A program made the position numbers and the translations under genes. This document shows, piece by piece, positions 32,895-42,267 of a stretch of DNA of 64,000 nucleotides (its first letter is position 1; each line of letters starts with the position of its first letter). This DNA is from Paraburkholderia panacisoli (GTDB lineage: Bacteria; Pseudomonadota; Gammaproteobacteria; Burkholderiales; Burkholderiaceae), in assembly GCF_008369935.1 (NCBI RefSeq), contig NZ_VTUZ01000001.1, positions 186,001 through 250,000 on the forward strand, written 5' to 3'. Below the pieces are notes generated by a model. It saw only the letters and a program-made list of their open reading frames with translations, ran no database searches and had not been told where the DNA came from.

Positions 32895-33224
32895 ATGACG
32901 TTTTTCAGCCGTCGCAACGATACCGAAGTTCGCCTTCGCCTCGCTGTTGACATGTCTCCCATCCTTGAAATCCTAGGACAAATCATGAGCGCACTTGACG
33001 ATCTGAAAGCAGAAGTTGCCGCAACCCTCACGGTTGAACAATCGGCGGTCACGCTGATTCAGGGCATCGCCGCGCAACTGGTGGCGGCACTGGCAAACCA
33101 GACGAATCCCGATTCGGCTCTGGTTGACCTGACGACGCAACTGAAGACCAACGCCGATGCGCTGGCCGCGGCGGTCACGGCGAACACGCCTGCGGCACCG
33201 CCCGCACCGGCACCGGCACCGTAA
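32895..33224 (+). CDS. Small helical phage protein
   Basis: 109 residues. Predicted helical coiled coil (SPILEILGQIMSALDDLKAEVAATLTVEQSAVTLIQGIAAQLVAAL) with a Pro/Ala tail (PAAPPAPAPAP). Start ATG 32895 with GGAG; an internal ATG at 32952 or 32985 could be the true start. The helical part resembles short phage scaffolding-like or structural accessory proteins; not assigned. Confidence 0.6.
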   Translation: MTFFSRRNDTEVRLRLAVDMSPILEILGQIMSALDDLKAEVAATLTVEQSAVTLIQGIAAQLVAALANQTNPDSALVDLTTQLKTNADALAAAVTANTPAAPPAPAPAP

Positions 33225-33239
33225 CACGCGAGGTTCGTG

Positions 33240-33698
33240 ATGGGACGCAAGATGACGCCGACCGCGCTGAAGGTGGTGCGCGGCAACCCCGGCAAGCGCC
33301 CGTTGAACGAGCACGAGCCGAAGCCCGCGGCCGCGGACGGCGAGGACGTACCGGAGTGGCTGAGTCCGGAAGCGCAGGAACACTGGCCGGTGATCGCGGC
33401 GCAACTGGCCGACGCGGGCGTGCTGACGGTACTGGACCGGCCCGCACTCGCGCAGTACTGCGAGGCGTTCGTGATCTGGAAACAGGCGTACGACAAGGTG
33501 CTCAAGTTCGGGATGGTCGTGAAGGCGCAGTCCGGGTTTCCGGTGCAGTCGCCGTTCCTGTCCATCGCGAACCAGCAGAGCGAGCGCATGTTGCGAATCA
33601 TGTGCGAGTTCGGCATGACGCCGTCGAGCCGCGCGCGTGTCGCCGTCTCGAAACCGGACGGCGAGAACGCGTTCGCGAAGTTCGTCAAGAAGGGCTGA
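33240..33698 (+). CDS. Terminase small subunit, P27 family
   Basis: 152 residues starting at ATG 33240 (a GTG three bases earlier is also in frame). MTPTALKVVRGNPGKRPLNEHEPKP, the WLSPEAQEHWPVIAAQLADAGVLTVLDRPALAQYCEAF helical domain and FGMTPSSRARV are the P27-family signature. It recognises the packaging site and recruits the large subunit, whose gene starts directly after its stop. Confidence 0.93.
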   Translation: MGRKMTPTALKVVRGNPGKRPLNEHEPKPAAADGEDVPEWLSPEAQEHWPVIAAQLADAGVLTVLDRPALAQYCEAFVIWKQAYDKVLKFGMVVKAQSGFPVQSPFLSIANQQSERMLRIMCEFGMTPSSRARVAVSKPDGENAFAKFVKKG

Positions 33699-35426
33699 TT
33701 GCGCCATCCACACGTCAACGCGGCGCATGCCTGGGCGCGCGGCGCGGTGGCCGGTACGCGACCGGCCTGCAAGTGGGTACGGCTCGCGTGCCAGCGGCAT
33801 CTCGATGACCTGAGACGGGCGGACGAAAAGGCCTGGCCGTATTACTTCGACGCCGACGCAGGCGAGCGCGTTTGCGAATTTGTCGAACTGCTGCCGCACA
33901 CGAAGGGCCAATGGGCGCAACGCGGCGAACGCCTGCATCTGGAAAGCTGGGAAGCGTTCATCTTCGTGTGCGTGTACGGATGGAAGCGCAAGAAGAACGG
34001 CACGCGGCGCTTTCGCGAACTGTACGGCGAGATCCCACGGAAGAACGGCAAGAGCCAGCTTGGCGCGTCCATCGGCCTGTACATGCTCATTGGCGACGCC
34101 GAGGCGGGTGCCGAGGTCTACAGCGGCGCGACGACCGAGAAACAGGCCTGGGAAGTGTTCGGACCGGCGCGCCGCATGGTCGAACGCACGCCCGGACTGC
34201 GGCATGCGGCCGGTGTCGAGGTCTGGGCCAAATCGCTCGCGATTCCCGCTGACGGTTCGAAGTTCGAGCCGATCGTCGGCAAGCCGGGCGACGGCGCCAG
34301 CCCGTCGTGCACGGTGATTGACGAGTTTCACGAGCATGACACGCCGGACCTGCTCGATACGATGCAGACGGGCATGGGCGCGCGCACACAGCCGCTCACG
34401 GCGATCATCACGACGGCGGGCTACAACCTCGCGGGACCGTGCTACGACAAGCACATCGAGGTCAAGAAAGTGCTCGAAGGGCTGATCGAGAACGATGAAC
34501 TGTTCGGGATCATCTTTTCAATCGATCTCGAGGCCTACGAGTGGCATGGCGTAAAGGTGCCGCCCGATGACTGGGCCGATCCCGCGGCGCTGAAGAAGGC
34601 GAACCCGAACTACGGCGTGTCGCTCGACGTGGATTTCCTGCTCGCGCAGCAGCGGCGCGCGTGCATGAACCCGGTCGAACAGAACCGCTTCAAGACGAAG
34701 CACCTGAATGTCTGGTGCAGTGCGCGCGCCGCTTGGATGAACATGCAGCAGTGGGCAATGTGCGCCGATCCGGGCCTTTCGATTGATGAATTCGCGGGCG
34801 AGGACTGCTATTTTGCGCTGGATCTGGCGAGCAAGATCGACATATGCGCGTTCACGCAGGTTTTCAAACGCATGCTGAACGGCGTCGACCATTACTACGC
34901 GTTTGGCAAGTACTACCTGCCCGAGGACACCATCGAGGAAAGTAAGGTGAACCAGGCGCTGTACCGCAAGTGGGTGATCCAGGGCTATCTGACGGCCACC
35001 GATGGCGCGGAAATCGACTACGACGTGATCCGCGAAGAGGTCAGGGCGATGGGCAGGCGTTTTAACGTGCTCGAAGTGGCCTATGACCCGTGGGGCGCGA
35101 CGCAGCTTGCCCACCAGATGGCCGATGACGGCGCAATCGTCGTCGAGTTCGCGATGACAACCAAGAATTTCAGTCCGGCGATGAAGGAAATCAACGCAGC
35201 GGTGAAGGCGGGTCGCTTTCACCATGACGGCAACCCGGTGCTGGCGTGGATGGTGTCGAACGTGGTCGCCAAAGAGGATGCAAACGAGAACATTTTTCCC
35301 CGCAAGGAAAAAACCGAACAGAAGATTGACGGCGCGGTGTCGACCATCATGGGTGTGGCCCGCGCGATGGTGCACGCAGAGCTGTATCCGACCTTTCCCG
35401 ATAACCATCCCCTCACCGTGATATGA
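33699..35426 (+). CDS. Terminase large subunit (HK97/phage-type TerL)
   Basis: 575 residues from a TTG start immediately after the TGA of the small subunit. ATPase domain: Walker A PRKNGKSQ (113-120), Walker B TVIDEF (205-210, catalytic Glu209). The RNase-H-like nuclease domain begins at FALDLASKIDICAF and contains acidic residues further on (VAYDPWGATQLA). It translocates DNA into the prohead and cuts it. Position after HNH and TerS follows HK97 order. Confidence 0.95.
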   Translation: MRHPHVNAAHAWARGAVAGTRPACKWVRLACQRHLDDLRRADEKAWPYYFDADAGERVCEFVELLPHTKGQWAQRGERLHLESWEAFIFVCVYGWKRKKNGTRRFRELYGEIPRKNGKSQLGASIGLYMLIGDAEAGAEVYSGATTEKQAWEVFGPARRMVERTPGLRHAAGVEVWAKSLAIPADGSKFEPIVGKPGDGASPSCTVIDEFHEHDTPDLLDTMQTGMGARTQPLTAIITTAGYNLAGPCYDKHIEVKKVLEGLIENDELFGIIFSIDLEAYEWHGVKVPPDDWADPAALKKANPNYGVSLDVDFLLAQQRRACMNPVEQNRFKTKHLNVWCSARAAWMNMQQWAMCADPGLSIDEFAGEDCYFALDLASKIDICAFTQVFKRMLNGVDHYYAFGKYYLPEDTIEESKVNQALYRKWVIQGYLTATDGAEIDYDVIREEVRAMGRRFNVLEVAYDPWGATQLAHQMADDGAIVVEFAMTTKNFSPAMKEINAAVKAGRFHHDGNPVLAWMVSNVVAKEDANENIFPRKEKTEQKIDGAVSTIMGVARAMVHAELYPTFPDNHPLTVI

Positions 35427-35578
35427 CACCTCTCACCTACAACCTCGCGTTGCTGGTCGGCATCATCCTGATCGGCGCGGGCGTCGGCTTGACGAGCATT
35501 CCGCACGCGCTGGTGGTGGTCGGCGCACTGATCGTGTTCCTGACGCTATTCGGCGCATTCATGGCGCGGGCACAGTAG
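35423..35578 (+). CDS. 51-residue two-helix membrane protein
   Basis: The ATG overlaps the terminase stop (ATGA). Two hydrophobic stretches (LALLVGIILIGAGVGLTS and ALVVVGALIVFLTLFGAFMA) separated by a short PH turn. Small membrane proteins in this place are seen in related phages but have no known role. Confidence 0.6.
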   Translation: MTPLTYNLALLVGIILIGAGVGLTSIPHALVVVGALIVFLTLFGAFMARAQ

Positions 35579-35582
35579 AGCC

Positions 35583-37202
35583 ATGTTCCTGAGCATCCGT
35601 GCCGACGGCGGCGACAGCGGTGACCGCTCGCCCTGGGGCGAGTTCTGGTTCGCGCCGGTCCCGTTTCGCGGCACGAAGGACCTCAACGGCGAGCAGGCGA
35701 TGCGCCTTACAGCGGTCTACGCGTGCGTACGCGTGCTCGCCGAATCAATCTCGATGCTCCCGTTCGTGCTCTATACCGAGGCCGACAGTGGCGCGAAAAC
35801 GCCGAACCGGAATCACTGGCTCTACAAGCTGTTCGCGGTGCGGCCGAACGACTACCAGAACCCGATGGAATTCCGCGAGATGCTACAGGGGCATGTGGCG
35901 CTGCGCGGCAACGCGTTCGCACGCATCTATAGCAACCCGGCCGGCGAGGTCACGGACCTGATTCCCCTGCACCCCGACCGGATCACGATTGAGATGCTGT
36001 CCGACACGAACTGGCGCTATCGCGTGCGCAACCGGGACAATAGCGAAACAATCCTGAACCGCGGCGACGTGTTTCATCTGCGCGGGCTGTCATCCGACGG
36101 CATCATCGGCCTGAGCCCTATTGAGGCGGCGCGTGAAAGCATCGCGACGGCGCTGGCCGCGCAGGACTACGGGATGCGCTACTTCCAGAATGATGCGACA
36201 CCGGGCGGGTGGGTCGAGTTTCCCGGCCAGTTCAAGACCGACGAACAGCGCAACCTGTGGCGCGAACAGTTCCAGAAGTCACAGACCGGCCGCCACCGGC
36301 ACAAGACGGCGGTGCTGGAAATGGGCATGAAGTATCACCCGATCCAGATCACCAATTCCGACGCGCAATACCTGGAGACGCGCAAGTACAGCGTGGGTGA
36401 AATCGCGCGCCTGTTTCGCATTCCGCCGCACCTGATCGGCGACCTGGAGCGGGCCACGTTTTCCAACATCGAGCAGCAGAGCCTTGAATTCGTGCTCTAC
36501 ACGCTCACGCCCTGGCTCACGCGCTGGGAAGAGTCGATCCGCTACACGTTTCTGGAGCCCCAGGACGGCCTGAACGTTGAATTCCCGTTCAAGGCGATGC
36601 TGCGCGGCGATGCGGCCGCGCGCGCGGCGTACTACCACAACGGCATCCTTGACGGGTGGATGACGCGCAACGAGGCGCGCCTGGCCGAATCGATGAACCC
36701 GCTCGACGGTCTGGATGAGCCGTTGCGTCCGCTGAACATGGTCGAGGAAAACGAGGCCGAGAAAGCGGAAAACGAACCGCCGGAAACGCCCGAACAGAAA
36801 CCGCCGGGCAACCTGCCCGCGCCACCGCAGCCGACCAATGCGCCGGGCGTGCCCAAGGTGGTGCCGAAAGGTGACCTGCACGCCGACATGCGGTTTTTCG
36901 CGCTCGCTCGCGCCAACGCTGAACGTATCGCGCGCAAGGAAACCGCGATGGTCCAGGCGGCATTGCGCGCGCCGGATAGCGACACCGCGCTCGTCGAGCT
37001 ATACGAGAAGCACGTCACGTTCATTGAGCAGGCGCTGTCCGTGCCGCGCGACGAAGCGCTCGCGTACTGCACGCAACGCCTGGACTTTTTGCAGACGCAG
37101 GGCCGGTCAATCGAGGTTGACCTGTTCAATGACAGCGCGTGCATGCAACTGACCCGGCTCGCCCTGGAGGGAACGATATATGAGACACGCGCTGCTGATT
37201 AA
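35583..37202 (+). CDS. Portal protein, HK97 family
   Basis: 539 residues. Portal signatures: AVYACVRVLAESISMLPFVLY (45-65), NPMEFREMLQGHVALRGNAFARI, LIPLHPDRITIEM, VFHLRGLSSDGIIGLSPIEAARESI, FRIPPHLIGDLERATFSNIEQQSLEFVLYTL. The C-terminal third has a Pro/Glu-rich linker (NEAEKAENEPPETPEQKPPG) and an extra helical end. Forms the dodecameric ring for DNA entry and tail attachment. Overlaps the protease gene by 23 bases. Confidence 0.95.
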   Translation: MFLSIRADGGDSGDRSPWGEFWFAPVPFRGTKDLNGEQAMRLTAVYACVRVLAESISMLPFVLYTEADSGAKTPNRNHWLYKLFAVRPNDYQNPMEFREMLQGHVALRGNAFARIYSNPAGEVTDLIPLHPDRITIEMLSDTNWRYRVRNRDNSETILNRGDVFHLRGLSSDGIIGLSPIEAARESIATALAAQDYGMRYFQNDATPGGWVEFPGQFKTDEQRNLWREQFQKSQTGRHRHKTAVLEMGMKYHPIQITNSDAQYLETRKYSVGEIARLFRIPPHLIGDLERATFSNIEQQSLEFVLYTLTPWLTRWEESIRYTFLEPQDGLNVEFPFKAMLRGDAAARAAYYHNGILDGWMTRNEARLAESMNPLDGLDEPLRPLNMVEENEAEKAENEPPETPEQKPPGNLPAPPQPTNAPGVPKVVPKGDLHADMRFFALARANAERIARKETAMVQAALRAPDSDTALVELYEKHVTFIEQALSVPRDEALAYCTQRLDFLQTQGRSIEVDLFNDSACMQLTRLALEGTIYETRAAD

Positions 37203-38133
37203 TGAGTTCGTGGCGACGCCGTGGGCGATCCTGCCCGACCGCCTGAGCATCATTTCTGCCGTCATTGCGCGCTGGACGGCGGGGGAGGAAGCGGCGCCCG
37301 AAGTCATGGCGCAGGTTCGCGCCGACGCCGAGGCAGTCGAGGCACGTCGCGCCGAGGCAGCTAACACGGCCGCGCGCGTGGGCAATGGCGCGATTGCCGT
37401 CCTGCCGTTTTACGGCGTATCGGCGCAACGCACCACGCCGGTTCAGGACGTCAGCGGTTCGGGTTTGATGAGCATTGACCGCTACACGCAGGCGTTTCGC
37501 GCGGCGCTCGCCGACGATTCGATTGGCGGCATCCTGATCGACATGGACTCGCCGGGTGGCAGCGTGTACGGCGTCGCGGAGTTAGCCAATGAAATTCATT
37601 CTGCCCGAAATCAGAAGCCCGTTTTTGCTGTCGCCAACTCTCTTGCAGCAAGTGCGGCCTATTGGATCGCCAGCAGTGCAAGCGAGTTTTACGTTACCCC
37701 TGGCGGCGAGGTCGGATCAATCGGCGTATTTGCCGCTCACCAGGACATGTCACAGGCGCTCGAAAAGCAGGGCGTGAAAACGACGCTCGTGTCAGCGGGC
37801 AAGTACAAGGTCGAGGGCAACCCGTTCGGGCCGCTCTCGGACGACGCGCGCGCCGCGATGCAGCAACGGATCGACGCCTACTACGGCGCGTTCACACGCA
37901 GCGTCGCGAAGAACCGCGGCGTCGATGTCTCGCAGGTGCGCGAAGGCATGGGTCAGGGCCGGGTGCTCTCCGCACAGCAGGCGAAGGCCGAGGGCATGGT
38001 CGACGACGTCGCCACCTTCGACACGGTCGTACGCCGCCTCGCGAAAACCATCGGCCAGGGCGGCAGTCGCGCCGCCACGAACCCGAACCGCGCCGCTGCG
38101 ATGCGACGCGAGATCGACATTCTGGGCGCTTAA
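37180..38133 (+). CDS. Head maturation protease, S49 (SppA/ClpP-fold) family
   Basis: 317 residues. IDMDSPGGSVYGV (120-132), the nucleophile Ser158 in NSLAASAAYWIASSA and a Lys in SAGKYKVEG (208/210) form the Ser-Lys dyad of S49 peptidases. N-terminal about 65 residues are helical. It should cleave the delta domain of the capsid protein encoded next during head maturation. In this phage an S49 rather than S14 or U35 protease fills the HK97 gp4 slot. Confidence 0.92.
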   Translation: MRHALLINEFVATPWAILPDRLSIISAVIARWTAGEEAAPEVMAQVRADAEAVEARRAEAANTAARVGNGAIAVLPFYGVSAQRTTPVQDVSGSGLMSIDRYTQAFRAALADDSIGGILIDMDSPGGSVYGVAELANEIHSARNQKPVFAVANSLAASAAYWIASSASEFYVTPGGEVGSIGVFAAHQDMSQALEKQGVKTTLVSAGKYKVEGNPFGPLSDDARAAMQQRIDAYYGAFTRSVAKNRGVDVSQVREGMGQGRVLSAQQAKAEGMVDDVATFDTVVRRLAKTIGQGGSRAATNPNRAAAMRREIDILGA

Positions 38134-38229
38134 CACGCGGCGCCCGCGCTAATTCCCCGTTCCGAAGCAACGGCAACAGCGTATGCGGCCAACGCCGCAG
38201 GACGTGTCACGTCTATATGGAGCATCAAC

Positions 38230-39525
38230 ATGAACAAGACTCTCCGCGCGCTTCAACAGCGCAAGGCGCAGGCCGTGCAGGCGATGCGCGTGCTCGCGGA
38301 CGCTGCCGCCGAACGCGACATGACGCCCGAGGAAACCACCGAGTTCGACCGGCTCTCCGCGCAGGTTCAGGGCTTGAACACGCAGATTCAGCGTGAGGAA
38401 GCGCTTCTCGAAGCCGAGCGCGATGTGGGCGTCGTGATTCCCGACAACGCGCGCATCGAAGTCGAGGACAACCGGCTTGCTGATCCGACGCGCGGCTTTG
38501 CCACATTCGGCTCATTTGCGCAGGCGGTACGCGGCGCGTCGATGCCGGGCAGTCGCAACGTGGACCAACGCCTGATGATCGGCGCAGCGGCACCCGCGAC
38601 TTTCGGCAATGAGGCGGGCGGCCAGGACGGTGGTTTCCTCGTGCCGCCGCAGTTCTCGACCGAGATTTTCACCCTGTCGCTCGAAGAAGATGCCCTGTTG
38701 CCGCGCACAGACAGCAACCCGATTGGCGGCAATTCGATGGTGTTTCCGAAGGACGAAACGACGCCCTGGGGCACGGACGGCGTGCGCGCGTACTGGCAGG
38801 CTGAAGCGTCAGTTGCGACCGCAACCAAGCCGAAACTCGGCGTCTCGACCATGCGGCTCCACAAGCTGATGGCACTGGTGCCGATCACCGACGAACTGCT
38901 TGACGACGCCACGGCGCTTGCCGCGTATCTGCCGGGTCTGACGGCCCGCTCGATCCGCTGGAAAACCGACGAGGCGATCCTGTTCGGCGCGGCTAACGGC
39001 CAACCGCAGGGCGTGTTCCAGTCGAAGGCGCTGGTGGTGGTCGCAAAGGAAACCGGCCAGGCAACCAAAACCCTGTTGCCCGCGAACATCATCAATATGG
39101 TTACGCGCCTGCCTGCCGGGTCGTTTGGCCGCTCGTTCTGGCTGATGAACCCGGACGTCCTGCCCTCGCTCGACCAGATGGCGCTCGGCAATTACCCGAT
39201 CTACATGCCGGTCGGCGGTGGCGTGGGCGGCATGCAGGTTTCGCCGTACGGCATGCTCAAAGGCCGTCCGATCTTCACCAGCGAACATGCGTCGGCATTC
39301 TCCTCGCAATCGGATGTCTCGCTGCTTGACCTGTCCTACTACCGCTCGATCACCAGTCGCGGCGGCATGCAGACGGCGACCTCGATGCACCTGTATTTCG
39401 ATGCGGATGCAACGGCTTTCCGCACGACGTTCCGGGTCGACGGCGCGCCGAAACTCGAGAACCCGATCACGCCGCCCAAGAGCACGACCACGCGTTCGCC
39501 GTTCGTGACGCTGGCCGCCCGCTAA
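38230..39525 (+). CDS. Major capsid protein, HK97 fold
   Basis: 431 residues. An N-terminal coiled-coil delta domain (LRALQQRKAQAVQAMRVLADAAAERDMTPEETTEFDRL to about 66) is followed by a linker and the HK97 fold (GGFLVPPQFSTEIF, MAFVPI-type strand LMALVPITDELLDDA, FPKDETTPWG, GRPIFTSEHAS). The delta domain is probably removed by the S49 protease. A GGAGC site lies before ATG 38230. Confidence 0.95.
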   Translation: MNKTLRALQQRKAQAVQAMRVLADAAAERDMTPEETTEFDRLSAQVQGLNTQIQREEALLEAERDVGVVIPDNARIEVEDNRLADPTRGFATFGSFAQAVRGASMPGSRNVDQRLMIGAAAPATFGNEAGGQDGGFLVPPQFSTEIFTLSLEEDALLPRTDSNPIGGNSMVFPKDETTPWGTDGVRAYWQAEASVATATKPKLGVSTMRLHKLMALVPITDELLDDATALAAYLPGLTARSIRWKTDEAILFGAANGQPQGVFQSKALVVVAKETGQATKTLLPANIINMVTRLPAGSFGRSFWLMNPDVLPSLDQMALGNYPIYMPVGGGVGGMQVSPYGMLKGRPIFTSEHASAFSSQSDVSLLDLSYYRSITSRGGMQTATSMHLYFDADATAFRTTFRVDGAPKLENPITPPKSTTTRSPFVTLAAR

Positions 39526-39550
39526 TCCCTACCCCGACGAGGAAAAAATC

Positions 39551-40003
39551 ATGTTTCCGATGAATGTGAAGGCAAGCGAACAGATCGCGGTGCTGGGGAC
39601 GGTGAACCCGTCGAGCCAGGCGGCGGGCGCGGCGGTATCCGGCTGGATTTCCGTGTTGCAGTTCCAGAAGTTCCTCGCGCTCATTATGGTTGGCGCGATT
39701 GGCGCGAGCGGCACGGTCGACGCGAAGATCCAGCAGGCACAGGACGCGAGCGGCACGGCCGCGAAGGACGTCACCGGCAAGGCCATTACCCAACTCGCCG
39801 CGGCTGGCGGCGGCAATGTTCAGGTCGCCATCAATCTTGATGTGCAGGAACTGGATACGAACAACGGCTTTGCGTATATCCAGCTCTCAGTGACGACGGC
39901 GGTGGCGGCAAGCCTGACGGCGGCGATGGTGCTCGGGTTCAATCCGCGCTTCGCGCCCGCGTCTGACTTTAACGCGGCGACCGTCCCGCAGATCGTCGGC
40001 TGA
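39551..40003 (+). CDS. Putative head decoration / accessory structural protein
   Basis: 150 residues between capsid and connector genes. Beta-rich with Ala/Gly/Thr/Val composition (EQIAVLGTVNPSSQAAGAAVSGWISVLQFQKFLALIMVGAIGASGTVDAKIQQAQDASG, AYIQLSVTTAVAASLTAAMVLGFNPRF). It is at the place of decoration or head-stabilising proteins. No family named; a terminator follows directly. Confidence 0.6.
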   Translation: MFPMNVKASEQIAVLGTVNPSSQAAGAAVSGWISVLQFQKFLALIMVGAIGASGTVDAKIQQAQDASGTAAKDVTGKAITQLAAAGGGNVQVAINLDVQELDTNNGFAYIQLSVTTAVAASLTAAMVLGFNPRFAPASDFNAATVPQIVG

Positions 40004-40014
40004 CCCTGTGGAGG

Positions 40015-40045
40015 AACCGGCGCCCACCAAAGCGCCGGTTTTTTT
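40015..40045 (+). terminator. Rho-independent terminator inside the structural operon
   Basis: AACCGGCGC (40015-40023) pairs with GCGCCGGTT (40032-40040) around an 8-base loop, followed by seven T residues. It ends at the start codon of the connector gene, so it may tune expression of capsid genes over those downstream. Confidence 0.85.
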
Positions 40046-40900
40046 ATGCCCGAACGACTCATATTGCCGCACGTCGGCGAGCCGGTCAGTCTGGACGAAG
40101 CGAAGCTGGCGTTGCGCGTGACCGACGATTCGCAGGACTTGAAAATCCAGGGGTTCATCACGTCCGCGCGCATCGCGGCCGAAACCAAGACGCGCCAGCA
40201 GTTATTGCATGCGCGATGGCAACTGGTCCTCGACCGGTTTCCGATGGCGGGTATCGGCACGCCATTGCCGTTTTGCGAGAACGTCAACATTCCGGGCTAC
40301 GCGGCGATCTTTCCGCACGCGCCGCTGGTTAACGTGGTGAGCGTGACCTATCTCGACATGAACGGCACGCAACAGACGATGGACCCGGATGATTACGTGG
40401 TCAACGATGCGCTGACGCCGGCCATCATCACGCCGGGGTTCGGCAAGATCTGGCCGATCCCGTTGCCGCAGATCGCGGCGGTGCAGTTCACCTACAACGC
40501 GGGCTATGCGTCGCCGTTCAGCGTGCCGGTGGTGCCCGGCAACCAGATCAAGGTGACTGGCCCCGCCGCCTGGAACACGGGCGATACCGTGGAGTTCTAC
40601 AACTCTGGCGGTGCGCTGCCGACGCCGCTTGAACCGAACACGCCCTACACGATAGGCGCGGCGACGGCGTCGCAATACGTGCTGGTCGATTCGTCGGGCG
40701 CAACTGTACAGATGACGGACGCAGGCGCGGGCCTGAATTTCATTGGCGTCGTGCCGCAGGTGATCCGCGACTGGATTCTGTTGCGCGTGGGCTCGCTCTA
40801 CGAGAACCGCGAGGAAGTGCTGGTGATGACGCGCGGCCACGTCGAGCAGTTGCCGTTCATCGACAGCATGCTTGACCCGTACCGGATCTCACTGCCATGA
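40046..40900 (+). CDS. Head-tail connector (phiE125 gp8 family) with an inserted domain
   Basis: 284 residues. The N-terminal (LPHVGEPVSLDEAKLALRVTDDSQDLKIQGFITSARIAAETKTRQQLL) and C-terminal parts (VIRDWILLRVGSLYENREEVL) match the phiE125 gp8 / HK97 gp6-type adaptor that binds the portal. The family is usually about 190-200 residues; here a roughly 80-residue beta-rich segment (about 155-235: GNQIKVTGPAAWNTGDTVEFYNSGGALPTPL, YTIGAATASQYVLVDSSG) is inserted before the last helices. Confidence 0.85.
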   Translation: MPERLILPHVGEPVSLDEAKLALRVTDDSQDLKIQGFITSARIAAETKTRQQLLHARWQLVLDRFPMAGIGTPLPFCENVNIPGYAAIFPHAPLVNVVSVTYLDMNGTQQTMDPDDYVVNDALTPAIITPGFGKIWPIPLPQIAAVQFTYNAGYASPFSVPVVPGNQIKVTGPAAWNTGDTVEFYNSGGALPTPLEPNTPYTIGAATASQYVLVDSSGATVQMTDAGAGLNFIGVVPQVIRDWILLRVGSLYENREEVLVMTRGHVEQLPFIDSMLDPYRISLP

Positions 40901-41253
40901 CGGGCGTATTTCTGCGCGCGGGCCAGTTGAACCGGCTCGTCTCGATCCAGCAGCGGGTGACTGCGCTCGACTCGTTCGGCGCGCAACCGCAGACGTGGAT
41001 CGAAATCAAGAAGGTGTACGCCTACATCGAGGCACTAGGCGGCTCCGAACGCGCCGCAGCCGAAAGCGTCTCGACCGACGTTTCGCACAAGTTCACCGTG
41101 CGCTATGACGCGATCTTCACCGATCCCAAGGTTGCAGCGGCATATCGCATCGTCTACGCGAATCGCATCTTCGACATTCAGGCATGCCTGAATGCGGACG
41201 AGGCCAATCGCATCGTTGAACTGCTGGCGATGGAGGGCATGACCCTTGGCTGA
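40897..41253 (+). CDS. Head-closure / head-tail adaptor protein
   Basis: 118 residues, overlaps the connector gene by 4 bases. AGQLNRLVSIQQRVTALDSFGAQPQTWIEIKKVYAYIEALGGSER, then FTVRYDAIFTDPKVAAAYRIVYANRIFDIQACLNAD: the fold pattern of the SPP1 gp16-like stopper family, which seals the DNA-filled head. Confidence 0.88.
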   Translation: MTGVFLRAGQLNRLVSIQQRVTALDSFGAQPQTWIEIKKVYAYIEALGGSERAAAESVSTDVSHKFTVRYDAIFTDPKVAAAYRIVYANRIFDIQACLNADEANRIVELLAMEGMTLG

Positions 41254-41842
41254 CCTCAAATATGTGAACGGCCTCGCCGAGATTCTCGACGCGCTCGAAG
41301 CGCTGCCGAAAAACGTCGCGAACAATATCAACCGTGGCGCGGCGAATGCGATGGCGATGGTCGTGCGCGACAAGGCACGCGAGCTGGCCCCGGTGTACTC
41401 GGGCAACGATCCGCGCGTCAGGGCCGGCCAGTTGAAGCGCAACATCATCGCGGTGCACAGCCGTTCTCTGTCCGGCACCGTGCGGCAGACGACCGTCGTC
41501 ACCGTGCGCCGCGGCACCGGCAAGTACAAGAAGGTTGTGAAGGACAAGGTTGTCTATCTCGATGCGTATTACTGGACGTGGGTCGAATTTGGGCACTGGT
41601 ATGTGCCGCCGCGCCCGAAGGCACCGGAAGGCGGCAAACGCCAGTCGCGCGCCGCATGGCGCAAGCAGCACCAGGGCGGTTCCGGCGCGATCTGGGTCGA
41701 GGCGCGCCCGTTCATCCGGCCCGCGTTGACGGCCGCCGCCGATGACGCGCTGAAGGCGGGCATTGCCTACTACAACCGGCGTATCGACGAGGAAGTCGCG
41801 AAGGCCGCGCACTTTGCCGCGTTCATGGAGAGCCGCGTATGA
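41246..41842 (+). CDS. Tail completion protein, HK97 gp10 family
   Basis: 198 residues from a TTG start overlapping the end of the adaptor gene. GLAEILDALEALPKNVANNINRGAANAMAMVVRDKARELAPVYSG and FIRPALTAAADDALK mark the HK97 gp10 family, which joins the tail to the head. A basic middle part (RRGTGKYKKVVKDK) is a local insertion. Confidence 0.88.
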   Translation: MADLKYVNGLAEILDALEALPKNVANNINRGAANAMAMVVRDKARELAPVYSGNDPRVRAGQLKRNIIAVHSRSLSGTVRQTTVVTVRRGTGKYKKVVKDKVVYLDAYYWTWVEFGHWYVPPRPKAPEGGKRQSRAAWRKQHQGGSGAIWVEARPFIRPALTAAADDALKAGIAYYNRRIDEEVAKAAHFAAFMESRV

Positions 41843-42195
41843 CGCTCCAGGAACAGCTTGTCGCCTTGCTCGGGCCGCTTGCGCCGGGTGGCATCTCGCC
41901 GTCGGTCGCGATCCAGAACGTCACGTTCCCGTATCTCGTCTACCGGCGCATGCCGACGCATGTCGAAAACGTGCTGGACCCGGGCGGCAATCCACCGGCG
42001 GACAACACCATATTCGAAATCAGTTGCTGGGCGCGCACCTATCCCGACGCCGTGAACCTCGCGGCGGCGGTCACGCAGGCGATGCTCGGCTGGTCCGTGC
42101 CGAACATCAAGCGCATGGGCGATCACGACCTCGAAGAGGCGGATGTCAAGTGTTTTCGCGTTGTTCAGGAGTACTCGATCTGGGTTCCGGCCTGA
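41839..42195 (+). CDS. Tail terminator, DUF3168 family
   Basis: 118 residues, overlapping its neighbour by 4 bases. EQLVALLGPLAPGGISPSVAIQNVTFPYLVYRRM, IFEISCWARTYPDAVNLAAAVTQAMLG and KCFRVVQEYSIW are the DUF3168 pattern, the tail-terminator/completion protein found just before the tube gene. Confidence 0.88.
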   Translation: MTLQEQLVALLGPLAPGGISPSVAIQNVTFPYLVYRRMPTHVENVLDPGGNPPADNTIFEISCWARTYPDAVNLAAAVTQAMLGWSVPNIKRMGDHDLEEADVKCFRVVQEYSIWVPA

Positions 42196-42216
42196 CCGTC
42201 AGAAGATTTTTTCACC

Positions 42217-42241
42217 AGCCCGCCGCGTGCGGGCTTTTTTT
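42217..42241 (+). terminator. Rho-independent terminator before the tail tube gene
   Basis: AGCCCGC (42217-42223), loop CGCGT, GCGGGCT (42229-42235), then a T-run to 42241. It separates head/connector genes from tail genes. Its stem sequence is nearly the same as that of the terminator before the late operon. Confidence 0.85.
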
Positions 42242-42267
42242 ATGTCCGACAGAAGGAGCGTGCCGCT

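Noticed and set aside
32973..34454. 493-codon leftward frame across the terminase genes
   Set aside because: Antisense to terminase subunits with intact motifs; Arg/Leu-rich product without a fold signature.
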